The position numbers and the translations under genes are program-made. Shown one piece after another: positions 8,830 to 17,102 of a DNA stretch of 64,000 nt. The notes beneath the pieces are model-generated. The model saw only the letters and a list, made by a program, of their open reading frames with translations. It did not search any database and was not told the DNA's origin. Positions within the stretch are counted from its first letter, which is position 1. The number at the start of each line of letters is the position of its first letter. Source of the stretch: Brachyspira suanatina. Its GTDB lineage: Bacteria > Spirochaetota > Brachyspiria > Brachyspirales > Brachyspiraceae. The stretch lies in the NCBI RefSeq assembly GCF_001049755.1, contig NZ_CVLB01000001.1:558001-622000 (forward strand), read 5' to 3'.

Positions 8830-9771
8830 TTATAGTTGTACTTTTTTTATTAAGCTAGTAGAAAGTTCAGGGATATAAATAACTTTATTAACTAAATCTA
8901 TATCAGCAACACCGCTTAAAGAACCTTCAATTTTTTCTAATTGTTCTTTAGTATTTAAATCAAATACATATATGCATGCATTATTATTAGCACCATTTTC
9001 ACCCCAATCAGAAACATATAATTTACCATTAGCTATAGCAATGCCGTCTAATGCACCAGCACCTAATCTTGAAGCTGTCCATTTATTTAAACCTGTACCG
9101 TCTGTTTTTAAAGTATAAATATCTCCTCCGTTAGCATCGCCTCCGAATGTACTTCCAGCTATATATAGAACTCCATTATCTAAGAATATGCCGTTAGCAC
9201 CAACTACTCCTGTTACAGATGAAGTTATAGATAAAGCTGAATTATTATCTACTTTAATAAAATGAACTATTGAAGCTCCTGTATCGGTTAATGCTACAGT
9301 TGCAGGATCTATTACTACAGTATCATTTAGGAATTTAGAACCTTCTATAGGAAGTTTTGTTATTATTTTATTTTCTTTAACATTAGCTAAAACTAAATTT
9401 CCTGTTATAGAGCTATCATTTACTTGATCAGGAATAATGATAATATCATCAGTTAAAAAAGAAAAACCTTTAGGGCTGTCTAATTGTCCTTCAAAAAGTT
9501 TTTGAGGATTAGAACCGTCTTCATTAGCTAAAATTATGAATCCGTCTGCTGGAGCATTAGGATCTCCCAAGTTAGCTATATATAATTTTCCATTTCTGAA
9601 TTTAATGCTTTCAGGTGCAGCTAGTCCTTCAACATTAATAGCTACTGCTTCTTTTTTAGTTGGTTCTGCTTTTGCTGTATTGTCAGTTGTTGTTGTTTTG
9701 TCTGCATTATTTGAACATGATACAGCAAATAAAAAAGCTGATAAAAGTATAGTACTCAAAAATTTACTCAT
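8830..9771 (-). CDS. Beta-propeller (SMP-30/gluconolactonase-like) lipoprotein
   Basis: A 313-residue predicted lipoprotein: a hydrophobic signal ends in a FAVSC lipobox (Cys19), followed by a Thr/Lys-rich linker (about residues 20-45). The rest is made of repeated strand units such as GKLYIANLGDP, GVLYIAGSTFGGD and GKLYVSDWGENG, each about 45 residues apart, the spacing of a six-bladed SMP-30/NHL-type beta-propeller. Family members are lactonases or sugar-binding scaffolds, but no clear metal-binding triad can be assigned by eye, so the activity is unknown. The gene has its own promoter region and a strong terminator. Confidence 0.75.
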   Translation of the reverse strand: MSKFLSTILLSAFLFAVSCSNNADKTTTTDNTAKAEPTKKEAVAINVEGLAAPESIKFRNGKLYIANLGDPNAPADGFIILANEDGSNPQKLFEGQLDSPKGFSFLTDDIIIIPDQVNDSSITGNLVLANVKENKIITKLPIEGSKFLNDTVVIDPATVALTDTGASIVHFIKVDNNSALSITSSVTGVVGANGIFLDNGVLYIAGSTFGGDANGGDIYTLKTDGTGLNKWTASRLGAGALDGIAIANGKLYVSDWGENGANNNACIYVFDLNTKEQLEKIEGSLSGVADIDLVNKVIYIPELSTSLIKKVQL

Positions 9772-9892
9772 TTGTAAATTCTCCTTATTAGTAAAAATTT
9801 TTATTAAGACTTTATAATATTTTTATAATTATATCAATGAAAAAGTGTAAAAAGATTGTTACCAAAATGATTACAATTATTTTTTATTCTAA

Positions 9893-10256
9893 TATATACC
9901 TAAACAATTATATTTTGTCAAAAACAAATTTATATTTTTGTTTTTATATCTGGGCCTTTTCTGCGAAGCAGACAGTCGTGCCAGACCCTACTTCTTTTGG
10001 ACGACATCCACCTATCGAAGCGTGCCTCCGGTAGGCGTGCCACATGCGAAGCCTTCCTACAGCGAGAAGCAGGTACAGTCTGCTATATTTAGCTTAAATT
10101 TAATAAATTATTTTATATTATATAATACAATTTTAGTATGATTTAATACTAATTTTATACTTGCACTTTCGCGAAGCGTGCCTGTGGCAGCAACTTTTTG
10201 CGGCGGGAAAAAGTTGAATAAAAAATATTGACAAACTTAAAAATTTTCAGTATATA
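9893..10256. repeat. Dispersed repeat family B, copy 1
   Basis: Begins with TATATACCTAAACAA.TATATTTTGTCAA and ends with the imperfect inverse TTGACAAACTTAAAAATTTTCAGTATATA, so the ends read as imperfect terminal inverted repeats. The interior holds a hairpin AACTTTTT/AAAAAGTT around GCGGCGGG near 10191-10215 and G+C-rich palindromic segments (GCGAAGC, CGTGCC). No transposase-like reading frame is present. Confidence 0.65.
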
Positions 10257-10440
10257 CCTAAACAACTATATTCTGTCAGAAATAATTTTTTTAAATTTTA
10301 AATATATACAGGGCTTTGCCCGCCGCTCTGCATGCTTACGAGCCCACTTCTTTTGCGACTGAAGGAAGTATCTTTAGGTAGGCGTGCGGCTGGAAAAAGA
10401 ACAAGAATAAAATAGACAAACTTAAAAAATTTTAGTATAT
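10251..10440. repeat. Dispersed repeat family B, copy 2
   Basis: It abuts copy 1, sharing the TATATA at 10251-10256. It starts with TATATACCTAAACAACTATA and a TCTGTCAG variant of the end motif, includes GGGCTTTGCCCG, and ends with GACAAACTTAAAAAATTTTAGTATAT. Both ends and the internal GGGC hairpin match the other family B copies. Confidence 0.6.
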
Positions 10441-10480
10441 TTATTGATTATTATGATTTTTTGATTATATTTATAATACT

Positions 10481-10921
10481 ATGAAAATTAATACTAAATT
10501 ATCAGTTGCAGCACATATAGTTTTGTGTATAGCATTTTTTGAAAATGAAGGCACTACATCTCATTTGCTTGCCAAAAGTGTAAAAACTAATCCTTCTATA
10601 ATAAGGAAGATTTTATTAAAACTTCAAGATGCAGGAATGGTTGAAACTAATAAAAAAGGCAGCAGACTCATAAAAGATGAAAAAGATATAACGCTTCTTT
10701 CTATATATGAAGCCATATTTACAGAGGATGAGAGGGGGCTTTTTAATTTTCATGAACCTAATCATGTTTGTCCTGTAGGATGTGCAATGTTTGATGTTTT
10801 GGGTGAAGAGTTTAATAATGTAAGGCTTGATTTTGAAAAGTCTATGTCTAAAATAACTATTAAACAAATAGCTGATGAAGTGAGAAAAAGAAAAAAGCAT
10901 TTGGATTTTATGAATAAATAA
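10481..10921 (+). CDS. Rrf2-family transcriptional regulator
   Basis: A 146-residue Rrf2-type repressor. The winged helix-turn-helix occupies residues about 5-65 (SHLLAKSVKTNPSIIRKILLKLQDAGMVE), followed by the wing and the dimerisation helix. Two cysteines in NHVCPVGC (about residues 94-101) sit where IscR/NsrR-like members bind an Fe-S cluster, though only two rather than three are present, so a cluster or thiol redox sensor is possible but not certain. The gene stands alone after a repeat-filled gap and converges on a Crp/Fnr-type gene. Confidence 0.9.
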   Translation: MKINTKLSVAAHIVLCIAFFENEGTTSHLLAKSVKTNPSIIRKILLKLQDAGMVETNKKGSRLIKDEKDITLLSIYEAIFTEDERGLFNFHEPNHVCPVGCAMFDVLGEEFNNVRLDFEKSMSKITIKQIADEVRKRKKHLDFMNK

Positions 10922-10934
10922 TTTTAATATTAAA

Positions 10935-11666
10935 TTAATTTTTTATATTGATAATGCTTATTCTGTTGCCGTCTAATTCTATAATATTTTCTTTTGATAA
11001 TCTGTTTAATTCTCTTGATAATGCACTTCTGTCTGCTGATATAAACTCTGCTAATTTATCTCTATTGAATGGTATAATTATATTTTGAGATTTCTGAATA
11101 TTCGACATATATTTAAGGTATATTATTATTTTGCTTCTTAAACTTTTCTGACTTAGAATATCATTTTTGAAAGCTAGGAATTTATTTTTATCAGATATTA
11201 CTCTTAATAAATTATGCAGAAATATATTTTTAATATTATTATCATTTGCTTTAAATATATTTTGTATATTTATTTTAATTAATTCTGTATTTTCTAATGC
11301 TAAAGCCTGTATAGATGATACTTTATTTGTAGAAAAAGCAAATGCTTCTGCAAATATATCGCCTTGATTTAGTATATTTACAATATTTTTTCTAGCATCA
11401 TCATATTCTTTTGAAATTTCTATTTTTCCTTTCAATATAATGTATATATTTTCTACTATATCCCCAGTATCTATTATTATATTTGATTTTTTAAAATATT
11501 TTTTTTGTATTTTAAAATCATCTAAAATATTAATGATTTCATCTTTACTTATATTGTTAAATACTTCTGATTTTATTAAAATATCTATATAGTCATTCAT
11601 CATATGTTCAATTAAAATATTAATATTATTGTTAGTTAATGCTAACATTTTTTTATAAAAAATCAA
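10935..11666 (-). CDS. Crp/Fnr-family transcriptional regulator
   Basis: A cAMP-receptor-like protein: cyclic-nucleotide-binding beta-barrel at about residues 45-140 (IIIDTGDIVENIYIILKGKI, LNQGDIFAEAFAF), a long dimer helix, then a winged HTH at about 185-235 (DKLAEFISADRSALSRELNRL). The usual cAMP-contact PFGE segment reads DIFAEAF and the Arg that binds phosphate is absent, and no cysteine cluster is present, so the ligand is not predictable. The start is uncertain: no good Shine-Dalgarno precedes 11666, and an internal Met at MNDYIDILIKS (about residue 24) fits the family length better. Confidence 0.85.
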   Translation of the reverse strand: MIFYKKMLALTNNNINILIEHMMNDYIDILIKSEVFNNISKDEIINILDDFKIQKKYFKKSNIIIDTGDIVENIYIILKGKIEISKEYDDARKNIVNILNQGDIFAEAFAFSTNKVSSIQALALENTELIKINIQNIFKANDNNIKNIFLHNLLRVISDKNKFLAFKNDILSQKSLRSKIIIYLKYMSNIQKSQNIIIPFNRDKLAEFISADRSALSRELNRLSKENIIELDGNRISIINIKN

Positions 11667-11816
11667 TATATTTATTGTTTAATTCTAATTTTTTATATTA
11701 TTATAATAATTTTTGCAACTTTAAGTAATAATAAGTAATAAATAAATGATTTTTAGTACGTTTTTTGTATAATTCTAATTTTTTTATTATAAAATTTAAT
11801 TTATTTTAATATTTTA

Positions 11817-11845
11817 TTGACAATGCAAATTTATTTGACTATACT
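11817..11845 (+). promoter_or_regulatory. Sigma-70-type promoter of the symporter/epimerase operon
   Basis: TTGACA (11817-11822), a 17-bp spacer, and TATACT (11840-11845), a near-consensus promoter. Transcription would start inside the palindrome that follows. Confidence 0.85.
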
Positions 11846-11848
11846 ATA

Positions 11849-11866
11849 ATTGTTCACGTGAACAAT
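11849..11866. promoter_or_regulatory. 18-bp perfect palindrome, probable repressor operator
   Basis: ATTGTTCACGTGAACAAT is a perfect inverted repeat starting 3 bp after the -10 box, covering the expected transcription start. This position fits a repressor (LacI, GntR or similar). No obvious cognate regulator gene is adjacent, since the neighbouring Crp-like gene would be expected to use a different half-site arrangement. Confidence 0.75.
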
Positions 11867-11888
11867 ATTATTTATAGGAGAACTAAAT

Positions 11889-13422
11889 ATGGCTTGGCAT
11901 TGGTTTGACTGGGTAGTCATCGGACTATATTTCATCGTAATGTTTTTAATTGGTATGTTCTTTGCTAGAAGAACAAAATCTACAGATGATTATTTCAAAG
12001 CTGGTGGAAGAGTTCCTGCTTTGGTAACAGCTATGAGTATTTATGCTAACAGCGTTATCATCTATTTCATTTATTGCTATACCTGCTTCTGTTTATAATA
12101 ATAGCTGGCTTCTTGGTATGGCTCCTCTAGGAATTATTTTAATGGTATTATGGGCTGCTTATACTTTTGTACCATTCTTTAGAAGAGTTAATGTTACTAC
12201 TGCTTATGAATATTTAGGAAGAAGATTTGATAATTCTTTCAGACTTGTCGGCAGTTTAACATTCATACTTTTCCACGTTGTAAGAATGGCAATAGTTATT
12301 TATCTTCCTACTTTAGCAATACAGCAGGTACTTCCTACTCTTAACCCTGTTTTAATAACAGTTATAGTATCAATATTCTGTGTTGCTTATACATCTATGG
12401 GAGGTATAGAAGCAGTACTATGGTCTGATGCTATACAAACAGTTGTACTTCTTTTAGGTGCTTTCTTAGTAATTATAGTAGGTTTTTCATCTGCACCTGA
12501 AGGAATAGGCCAAGGCTTCAAACTTTTAGCTGATGATGGAAAAATCATAAGCCCTGATTTCTTCTCATTAGACTTAGCTAAATCAAGTATTTGGGTTATG
12601 ATAGTTGGAGGATTTGTTAACTCTATTTACTCTTATGTAGGCAGCCAAGATATAGTTCAAAGATACGCTACAAACAAAGATGAAAACGAATCTAAAAAAA
12701 GTTTGTTTATGAACGTTCCTTTACTTTGTACTAGTGTAATAATATTCATAGGTATGGGTTCTGCTTTATACATATATTTCCATTTCAAAACTACATTACC
12801 AGAAAATGTTAATGGTAACGCTATACTTCCTTATTTCGTTGTAAATGCTTTACCAGTTGGTATATCCGGACTTGTAATAGCTGCTATATTTGCTGCTGCT
12901 CAATCTACAGTATCATCTAGTTTGAACTCTGTTTCTACTTGTATGACTGCTGATATATTAGAATATCTTAAACCTGGAATGGAAGATGCTTCAAAACTAA
13001 AATTTGCTAGATTATCAAGCTGGATAGTTGGTATATTCAGTACATTACTTGCTATTTACTTTATATTTAATGGTCAAGGTGATATGTTCTTGTACTTCCA
13101 AGCCATAACAGGTCTTTTAGGCGGTCCTATAGCTGCTGTATTCTTGGTAGGTATATTCTTTGATAAAGTTGAAAGTAAAGCTGTATGGGTTGGATTTGCT
13201 CTTTCTGTTATAGTGGCATTCTATGTTAGCGATCCTGCTGGTATGCTTACTAAATTTATACCTGGTTATGCTAAACCAAAAATCTTTGAATTTATGATTT
13301 CATTCATAATCATAGGTGTTGGTGTAGTGGCTTCTTTATTAGCTTCTTTTGCTTTTGGAAAACCATCTGCAGAAAAAATAAAAGGTTTAACTTATTCTAC
13401 TACTATTAAAAATAAAAAATAA
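11889..13422 (+). pseudogene. Sodium:solute symporter (SSS family, sialic-acid-type), frameshifted
   Basis: The protein is a 13-14-helix SSS transporter, in two frames. The first frame (11889-12098) encodes the N-terminus through TM1 and the STDDYFKAGGRVPA loop to SIYAN, then reads out of frame. The second (from about 12045) continues as TALSSISFIAIPASVY to the end at 13422. Removing one A from GCTAACAGC at 12044-12046 restores one reading frame of about 510 residues with the expected TM2 sequence. The next gene is a NanM-like sialic acid epimerase, so sialic acid is the likely substrate. The Shine-Dalgarno (AGGAG) and promoter are intact. The lesion may be a real mutation or a sequencing error. 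Confidence 0.85.
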
Positions 13423-13453
13423 TATAAAGTAGAATTATTATAAGGAAATAGAA

Positions 13454-14611
13454 ATGAAAAAAATTGCTTTAATATTTATATTTACTATATTTGCTTTAAG
13501 CTGTTCAACTAATACATCATCTTCTTCATCTAATAGTAATGTATTAGATTCAAAAGTTGATAAAAAAATAGTTTGGGAAATGGGCGGACATTTGCCTGCT
13601 CAGACAGGAATGGAAAAAAACATTGGTACTGCCGGAGTTTTATATGGTTCTTTAGGCGGTAAATATATAGTTGTTGGCGGCGGTGCTAACTTCCCTGAAG
13701 AGTCTGTACTTAATGGCGGAGCTAAAAAAACTTATTCTGATATTTATATGCTTGAAGATAAAAACGGTGTATTGGAAGTTGTTGAGCATATTAATTGGGA
13801 AAACGAATTAGGATATGGTGCTTCTGTAACTGTTACAAATGGAATATACTATATCGGAGGTTCTTCTAATCCTGAAGCTGATGATGATATATTATTCATT
13901 ACTTTAAAAGATAATAAATTGAATGTTGAGAAGATAGGAGATTTACCTTTCACATTACAAAATGGTGTTGCTGTTTATAAAGATAATAAATTATATGTTA
14001 TTACTGGTAAACAAGCAGGTAAAGGAAGCAATAAAGTTTGCGAGTATGATTTGACTACTAAAGAAGCTAAAGAATTAGCTCCTGTACCTGGTGAGGCAAG
14101 CAGAACTCAGGCTGTTGCTCAGTTATTAAATGGAAACATATATGTATTCAGCGGCGGTGATGCTACTGCTTATACTGACGGTTACAAATATGATTTTGAA
14201 AAAAATACTTGGGAAAAAGTTGCTGATGTAGCTTTGAATAATGAAGGTATATCTTTACTTGGTGCTGTATCTGTTAAGCTTAATGAAACAGAAATGCTTG
14301 TTATAGGCGGTTTTAATAAAGCTGTTTATGATGATGCTGTTTATAATTTAGGAAATCTTAAAGATGCAGCATTAGCTGATTTCAGAGCTAAATATTTCGG
14401 TGCTGATCCTTATGAATTTAATTGGAACAGCAATATATTAATTTATAACTGTGAATCTAATACTTGGAAAACAATAGGGGAAGTTCCTTTCGATGCTCCT
14501 TGCGGAGAAGGTTTAATATTGATAGGAAACAAAATATATTCTATAAATGGTGAAATCAAACCTGGTATTAGAACTGACAAAATGTATGTTGGTACAATTA
14601 TGGCTAAATAA
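13454..14611 (+). CDS. Kelch-repeat mutarotase, N-acetylneuraminate epimerase (NanM)-like lipoprotein
   Basis: A 385-residue lipoprotein (FALSC lipobox, Cys17) with a six-bladed Kelch beta-propeller. It matches the cyclically permuted mutarotase/NanM group: LPAQTGMEKNIGTAGVLYG, then GGKYIVVGGGANFPE near residue 72, repeated GG-containing blades and the C-terminal GEVPFDAPCGEGLI, IYSINGEIKPGIRT. NanM converts alpha- to beta-N-acetylneuraminate outside the cytoplasm and thereby speeds sialic acid uptake. It follows the SSS symporter by 31 bp with an intact Shine-Dalgarno, so the two form an operon. Being a lipoprotein, it would act at the periplasmic face of a membrane. Confidence 0.85.
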   Translation: MKKIALIFIFTIFALSCSTNTSSSSSNSNVLDSKVDKKIVWEMGGHLPAQTGMEKNIGTAGVLYGSLGGKYIVVGGGANFPEESVLNGGAKKTYSDIYMLEDKNGVLEVVEHINWENELGYGASVTVTNGIYYIGGSSNPEADDDILFITLKDNKLNVEKIGDLPFTLQNGVAVYKDNKLYVITGKQAGKGSNKVCEYDLTTKEAKELAPVPGEASRTQAVAQLLNGNIYVFSGGDATAYTDGYKYDFEKNTWEKVADVALNNEGISLLGAVSVKLNETEMLVIGGFNKAVYDDAVYNLGNLKDAALADFRAKYFGADPYEFNWNSNILIYNCESNTWKTIGEVPFDAPCGEGLILIGNKIYSINGEIKPGIRTDKMYVGTIMAK

Positions 14612-14645
14612 AGACACTATCTATTATTAAAAGTTTTCCATAAAT

Positions 14646-14675
14646 AAGGGCTTACTTAATAAAAAGTAAGCTCTT
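14646..14675 (+). terminator. Intrinsic terminator of the symporter/epimerase operon
   Basis: AAGGGCTTACTT and AAGTAAGCTCTT form a 12-bp stem (one G-U) with a 6-nt loop, followed by TATTTTTTTATT. It lies about 35 bp after the NanM-like stop. Confidence 0.9.
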
Positions 14676-14715
14676 TATTTTTTTATTATTAATAATAAAA
14701 ATTTATATTTTAAAT

Positions 14716-14944
14716 CCCGCCCTCTATGCTTTTTATATTATATGCAATATAAAATTTTTATATATTTTTTGCTTAATTCATAAAAGCATGCCCGCCCAAG
14801 TTTTATTAGATTTTTTTATTTCATTTAACGCACGGTAAACTTCACTATAAATATAATTAAATTTGCATTATTAATTTATCTTTATTTTTTATTTCGTTTA
14901 ACGTGCGTTGAGTAGATATTAATTCTAATCAAAACTAGGGTGGG
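14716..14944. repeat. Dispersed intergenic repeat, family A, copy 2
   Basis: About 229 bp, aligning along its whole length with 4906-5140: CCCGCCCTCTAT start, second CCCGCCC near 14791, AACGCACG at 14827-14834, CGTGCGTT at 14902-14909, and ACTAGGGTGGG end. The inner stretch ATATAATTAAATTTG is identical in both. It fills the gene-free interval 14612-15072 together with two hairpins. Confidence 0.75.
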
Positions 14945-15015
14945 AGTAAAAATAAAAGATGAAAGTTTTAAAATAAATATGAAACAAAAATGACATAATT
15001 GATAGAAAACCTAAA

Positions 15016-15038
15016 GGGTTGGATTATAAGTATAACCC
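15016..15038 (-). terminator. Possible terminator of the yedF/desulfurase/DUF3343 operon
   Basis: GGGTT and AACCC (with a partly paired interior) lie about 35 bp past the stop of the DUF3343 gene; on the minus strand TTTAGGTTTTC follows. The stem is short, so the call is tentative. Confidence 0.4.
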
Positions 15039-15072
15039 AATAATGTTATTATAATTTTAAAATGTTTAAAAA

Positions 15073-15291
15073 TTATTCCATATCTTTAATAGTTACAACT
15101 AATCCAGCAGCTTCAAGTAATGATATAATATATAATTTATCTTTATCTTCTATGTCTATAGCCATATTGCATACGCCAAATACAGGTTCAGGAGCAGGGC
15201 GAACAACAACTTCTATTCCTGCATCTAGTAAAATTTTTTCAGCCTTAATCAAATCTCTTGGTGTCTGTAAATAACAAAAACTTTTTACCAT
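15073..15291 (-). CDS. DUF3343 protein, putative Se/S carrier-like
   Basis: A 72-residue cytosolic protein of the DUF3343 family (also described as putative Se/S carrier protein-like). It shows the family's FCYLQTPRDLIKAEKILLDAGI start, a VRPAPEPVFGVCNMAI centre and an EAAGL C-terminus. Cysteines at positions 6 and 48 could carry sulfur or selenium. It follows the class V aminotransferase by only 2 bp and is the last gene of the yedF-desulfurase-DUF3343 operon, an arrangement well known from genomes with selenium-labile enzymes. Confidence 0.85.
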   Translation of the reverse strand: MVKSFCYLQTPRDLIKAEKILLDAGIEVVVRPAPEPVFGVCNMAIDIEDKDKLYIISLLEAAGLVVTIKDME

Positions 15292-15293
15292 AA

Positions 15294-16409
15294 TTATTTT
15301 CCTAATACATTTATTAAATATTCTAAATCTTCTTTCGTTGTATAAGGTGAAAAAGAAAATCGTAAAGCACCGTTATCATTTTTATAAAAGTTATGGGCTA
15401 AAAATGAACAATGAAAACCATATCGGCATTCTATATTATAATCTTCATATAACATATGAGCAAAATTAGCCATATTTACATTGTTATCAATAATTGCTAT
15501 AGAAAATAAAAATCCTTGAGTATCTTTATTTTTAGACCATATAATTTTATATTTATTCATAACCTCTATTTTTTTTATTGTGTTTATTATATCATCTATA
15601 TTTATATTCCAATTTGGTCTGTTTTTTAAAGCTGTTAAAAGACCTATTATTCCAACAGTATTTGGAGTACCAGATTCATATATTTCCGGTATACTGTAAG
15701 GTGTTTCATAACCGTCACCAAAACCGCCTCCGAAATATGCCGGATTTAACTTTTCAGGATTTTTAACATAAAATCCTCCAGTTCCTGTAGGTCCTAAAAG
15801 TCCTTTATGTCCTGTAAATGCTATAAAATCTATATCCCACTCATCTGCTTTTATATCATGTATGCCTACAGATTGAGTGGCATCTATAAGCAAAGGTATA
15901 TATCCTATAGTTTCTTTGATTTTTTTTATAGGCTGTATAACCCCGCTTATATTACTTTCCATATTAATAATAACTAATGATATTTTTTCTTTTTTTATTA
16001 TTTCATCAAGAGCATCTATATCTATTATTCCTCCGTCTAAAGAGGGTATTATTTTGTACTCTACATTTTTGTTTTTGTTCAATTTATATATGGGTCTTAC
16101 TACGGCATTATGCTCCAAAGCAGATATTAATACTTTACAGTTATTCAAATCAAGACCTATAAGTATATCATTTATTGATCTTGTAGCCCCTGGTGTAAAT
16201 ACTATATTTGAGGCATTTTTTACTCCCAAAAATTTTTCAGCTAATAATTCTCGGCATTCTTCTATTTTTTGAGTGGTTTCTTTTCCTCTTTTAGTATTAA
16301 CCCTTCCATATGTTCCACCTATGTTCATTAAGAAATTATACATTTCTTCTGCAACTTCTTTAGGCTTTGGAAAACTAGTGGTAGAGTTATCAAAATAATA
16401 ATTTTTCAT
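15294..16409 (-). CDS. Cysteine desulfurase-like class V aminotransferase (EF2568 subfamily)
   Basis: A 371-residue PLP enzyme of fold type I. Cysteine desulfurases and selenocysteine lyases of this class release sulfur or selenium as an enzyme-bound persulfide/selenide. Key sites are visible: FTPGATRSINDI for phosphate binding, DATQSVGIHDI with the PLP Asp, and FTGHKGLLGPTGTGGFYV, in which the Lys binds PLP. A C-terminal CRYGFHCS segment holds the expected active-site cysteine. Its place between yedF and DUF3343 points to selenium or sulfur mobilisation for a labile cofactor rather than general Fe-S assembly. Confidence 0.88.
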   Translation of the reverse strand: MKNYYFDNSTTSFPKPKEVAEEMYNFLMNIGGTYGRVNTKRGKETTQKIEECRELLAEKFLGVKNASNIVFTPGATRSINDILIGLDLNNCKVLISALEHNAVVRPIYKLNKNKNVEYKIIPSLDGGIIDIDALDEIIKKEKISLVIINMESNISGVIQPIKKIKETIGYIPLLIDATQSVGIHDIKADEWDIDFIAFTGHKGLLGPTGTGGFYVKNPEKLNPAYFGGGFGDGYETPYSIPEIYESGTPNTVGIIGLLTALKNRPNWNINIDDIINTIKKIEVMNKYKIIWSKNKDTQGFLFSIAIIDNNVNMANFAHMLYEDYNIECRYGFHCSFLAHNFYKNDNGALRFSFSPYTTKEDLEYLINVLGK

Positions 16410-16422
16410 AATAATATTTTTG

Positions 16423-16995
16423 TTATGCTCTTATAACAGCAGAAGCATTAGCCATAGCTTCTATAATACCAAGCATATTAGTTTGTTCTTCAACTTTTAT
16501 TTCATTTAATTCATAAAATTTAACACAAGTACCGCAGAAAAATATTTTTATTCCTGCATCTCTTAATTCTTGTAATAAAGTTTTATAAGGCTCTTCAACA
16601 CCTAAATAAACCCCTCCATTATAGCAATATAATGCTTCTGGTTTTGGGTTAGCATCTTTTAATGCTCCTAAAAATGCTTTTAATAATAATTCGCCAAGTT
16701 CATCATTTCCCTGTCCCATAACCTTTTTATCTACAACAGCTATAACAGGACCTGAAGATTTTTCTTTATTAGTATCATTAGAAGATAAATCTTTATTTTT
16801 AATAATTTTGAAATTTTTACCTTCGTTTGTATATGTTATGCCGTTATTTTTTAAAAAGTCTGTAATATTGTGAAATGCCACTTCATCATCTATCAATACT
16901 TCTATTTCTTCATTTAATGCGGCATTTGTTATTGCAGTTTTTGTTAAAATTAATGGTTTTGGGCAAGGTATGCCTCTAGCGTCTACTGTTTTCAT
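16423..16995 (-). CDS. yedF: YedF-like sulfurtransferase (TusA domain plus DsrE-like domain, TIGR03527 type)
   Basis: A 190-residue protein with an N-terminal TusA domain (DARGIPCPKPLILT, persulfide Cys11 in the CPKP motif) and a C-terminal DsrE-like domain (about residues 80-190; FFCGTCVKFYEL contains two cysteines). This fusion is the selenium-metabolism subtype called YedF in TIGR03527, known to occur with selD and selenium-dependent molybdenum hydroxylase genes. It is the first gene of the three-gene operon and probably delivers S or Se from the adjacent desulfurase. No selD, selA, or hydroxylase gene is inside this window. Confidence 0.9.
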   Translation of the reverse strand: MKTVDARGIPCPKPLILTKTAITNAALNEEIEVLIDDEVAFHNITDFLKNNGITYTNEGKNFKIIKNKDLSSNDTNKEKSSGPVIAVVDKKVMGQGNDELGELLLKAFLGALKDANPKPEALYCYNGGVYLGVEEPYKTLLQELRDAGIKIFFCGTCVKFYELNEIKVEEQTNMLGIIEAMANASAVIRA

Positions 16996-17102
16996 ATATT
17001 TACTTCCTTATAAAAAATTTGTAATAATAGAATATATGATATATTAAAAAAAATTTATTGTCAATTATATGTACTTAAATAAGATTTAATAAACACTTTT
17101 TA

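Larger units (their letters stand above)
9772..10480. other. Gene-free interval made of two dispersed repeats
   Basis: About 700 bp between the lipoprotein gene and the Rrf2 gene, mostly occupied by two adjacent copies of repeat family B (9893-10256 and 10251-10440). Its G+C content is visibly higher than the surroundings. Short reading frames inside (about 65 codons) have no ribosome-binding site and follow the repeat, so they are not called. Confidence 0.6.

Noticed and set aside
9837-10141. Two overlapping short reading frames (about 65-67 codons) on the plus strand.
   Set aside because: They lie inside a family B repeat, have no ribosome-binding site, and their composition follows the repeat rather than a protein.
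10616-10900. A 94-codon minus-strand frame opposite the Rrf2 regulator.
   Set aside because: Antisense to a convincing HTH protein, with no export signal or ribosome-binding site.
12040-12050. Programmed ribosomal frameshift as explanation of the split symporter.
   Set aside because: There is no slippery heptamer, stop-adjacent shift site or downstream structure at the shift; an ordinary one-base insertion or sequence error is simpler.
15877-16272. A 131-codon plus-strand frame opposite the cysteine desulfurase gene.
   Set aside because: It is antisense to a well-conserved enzyme and arises from low-complexity codons; no start signal.
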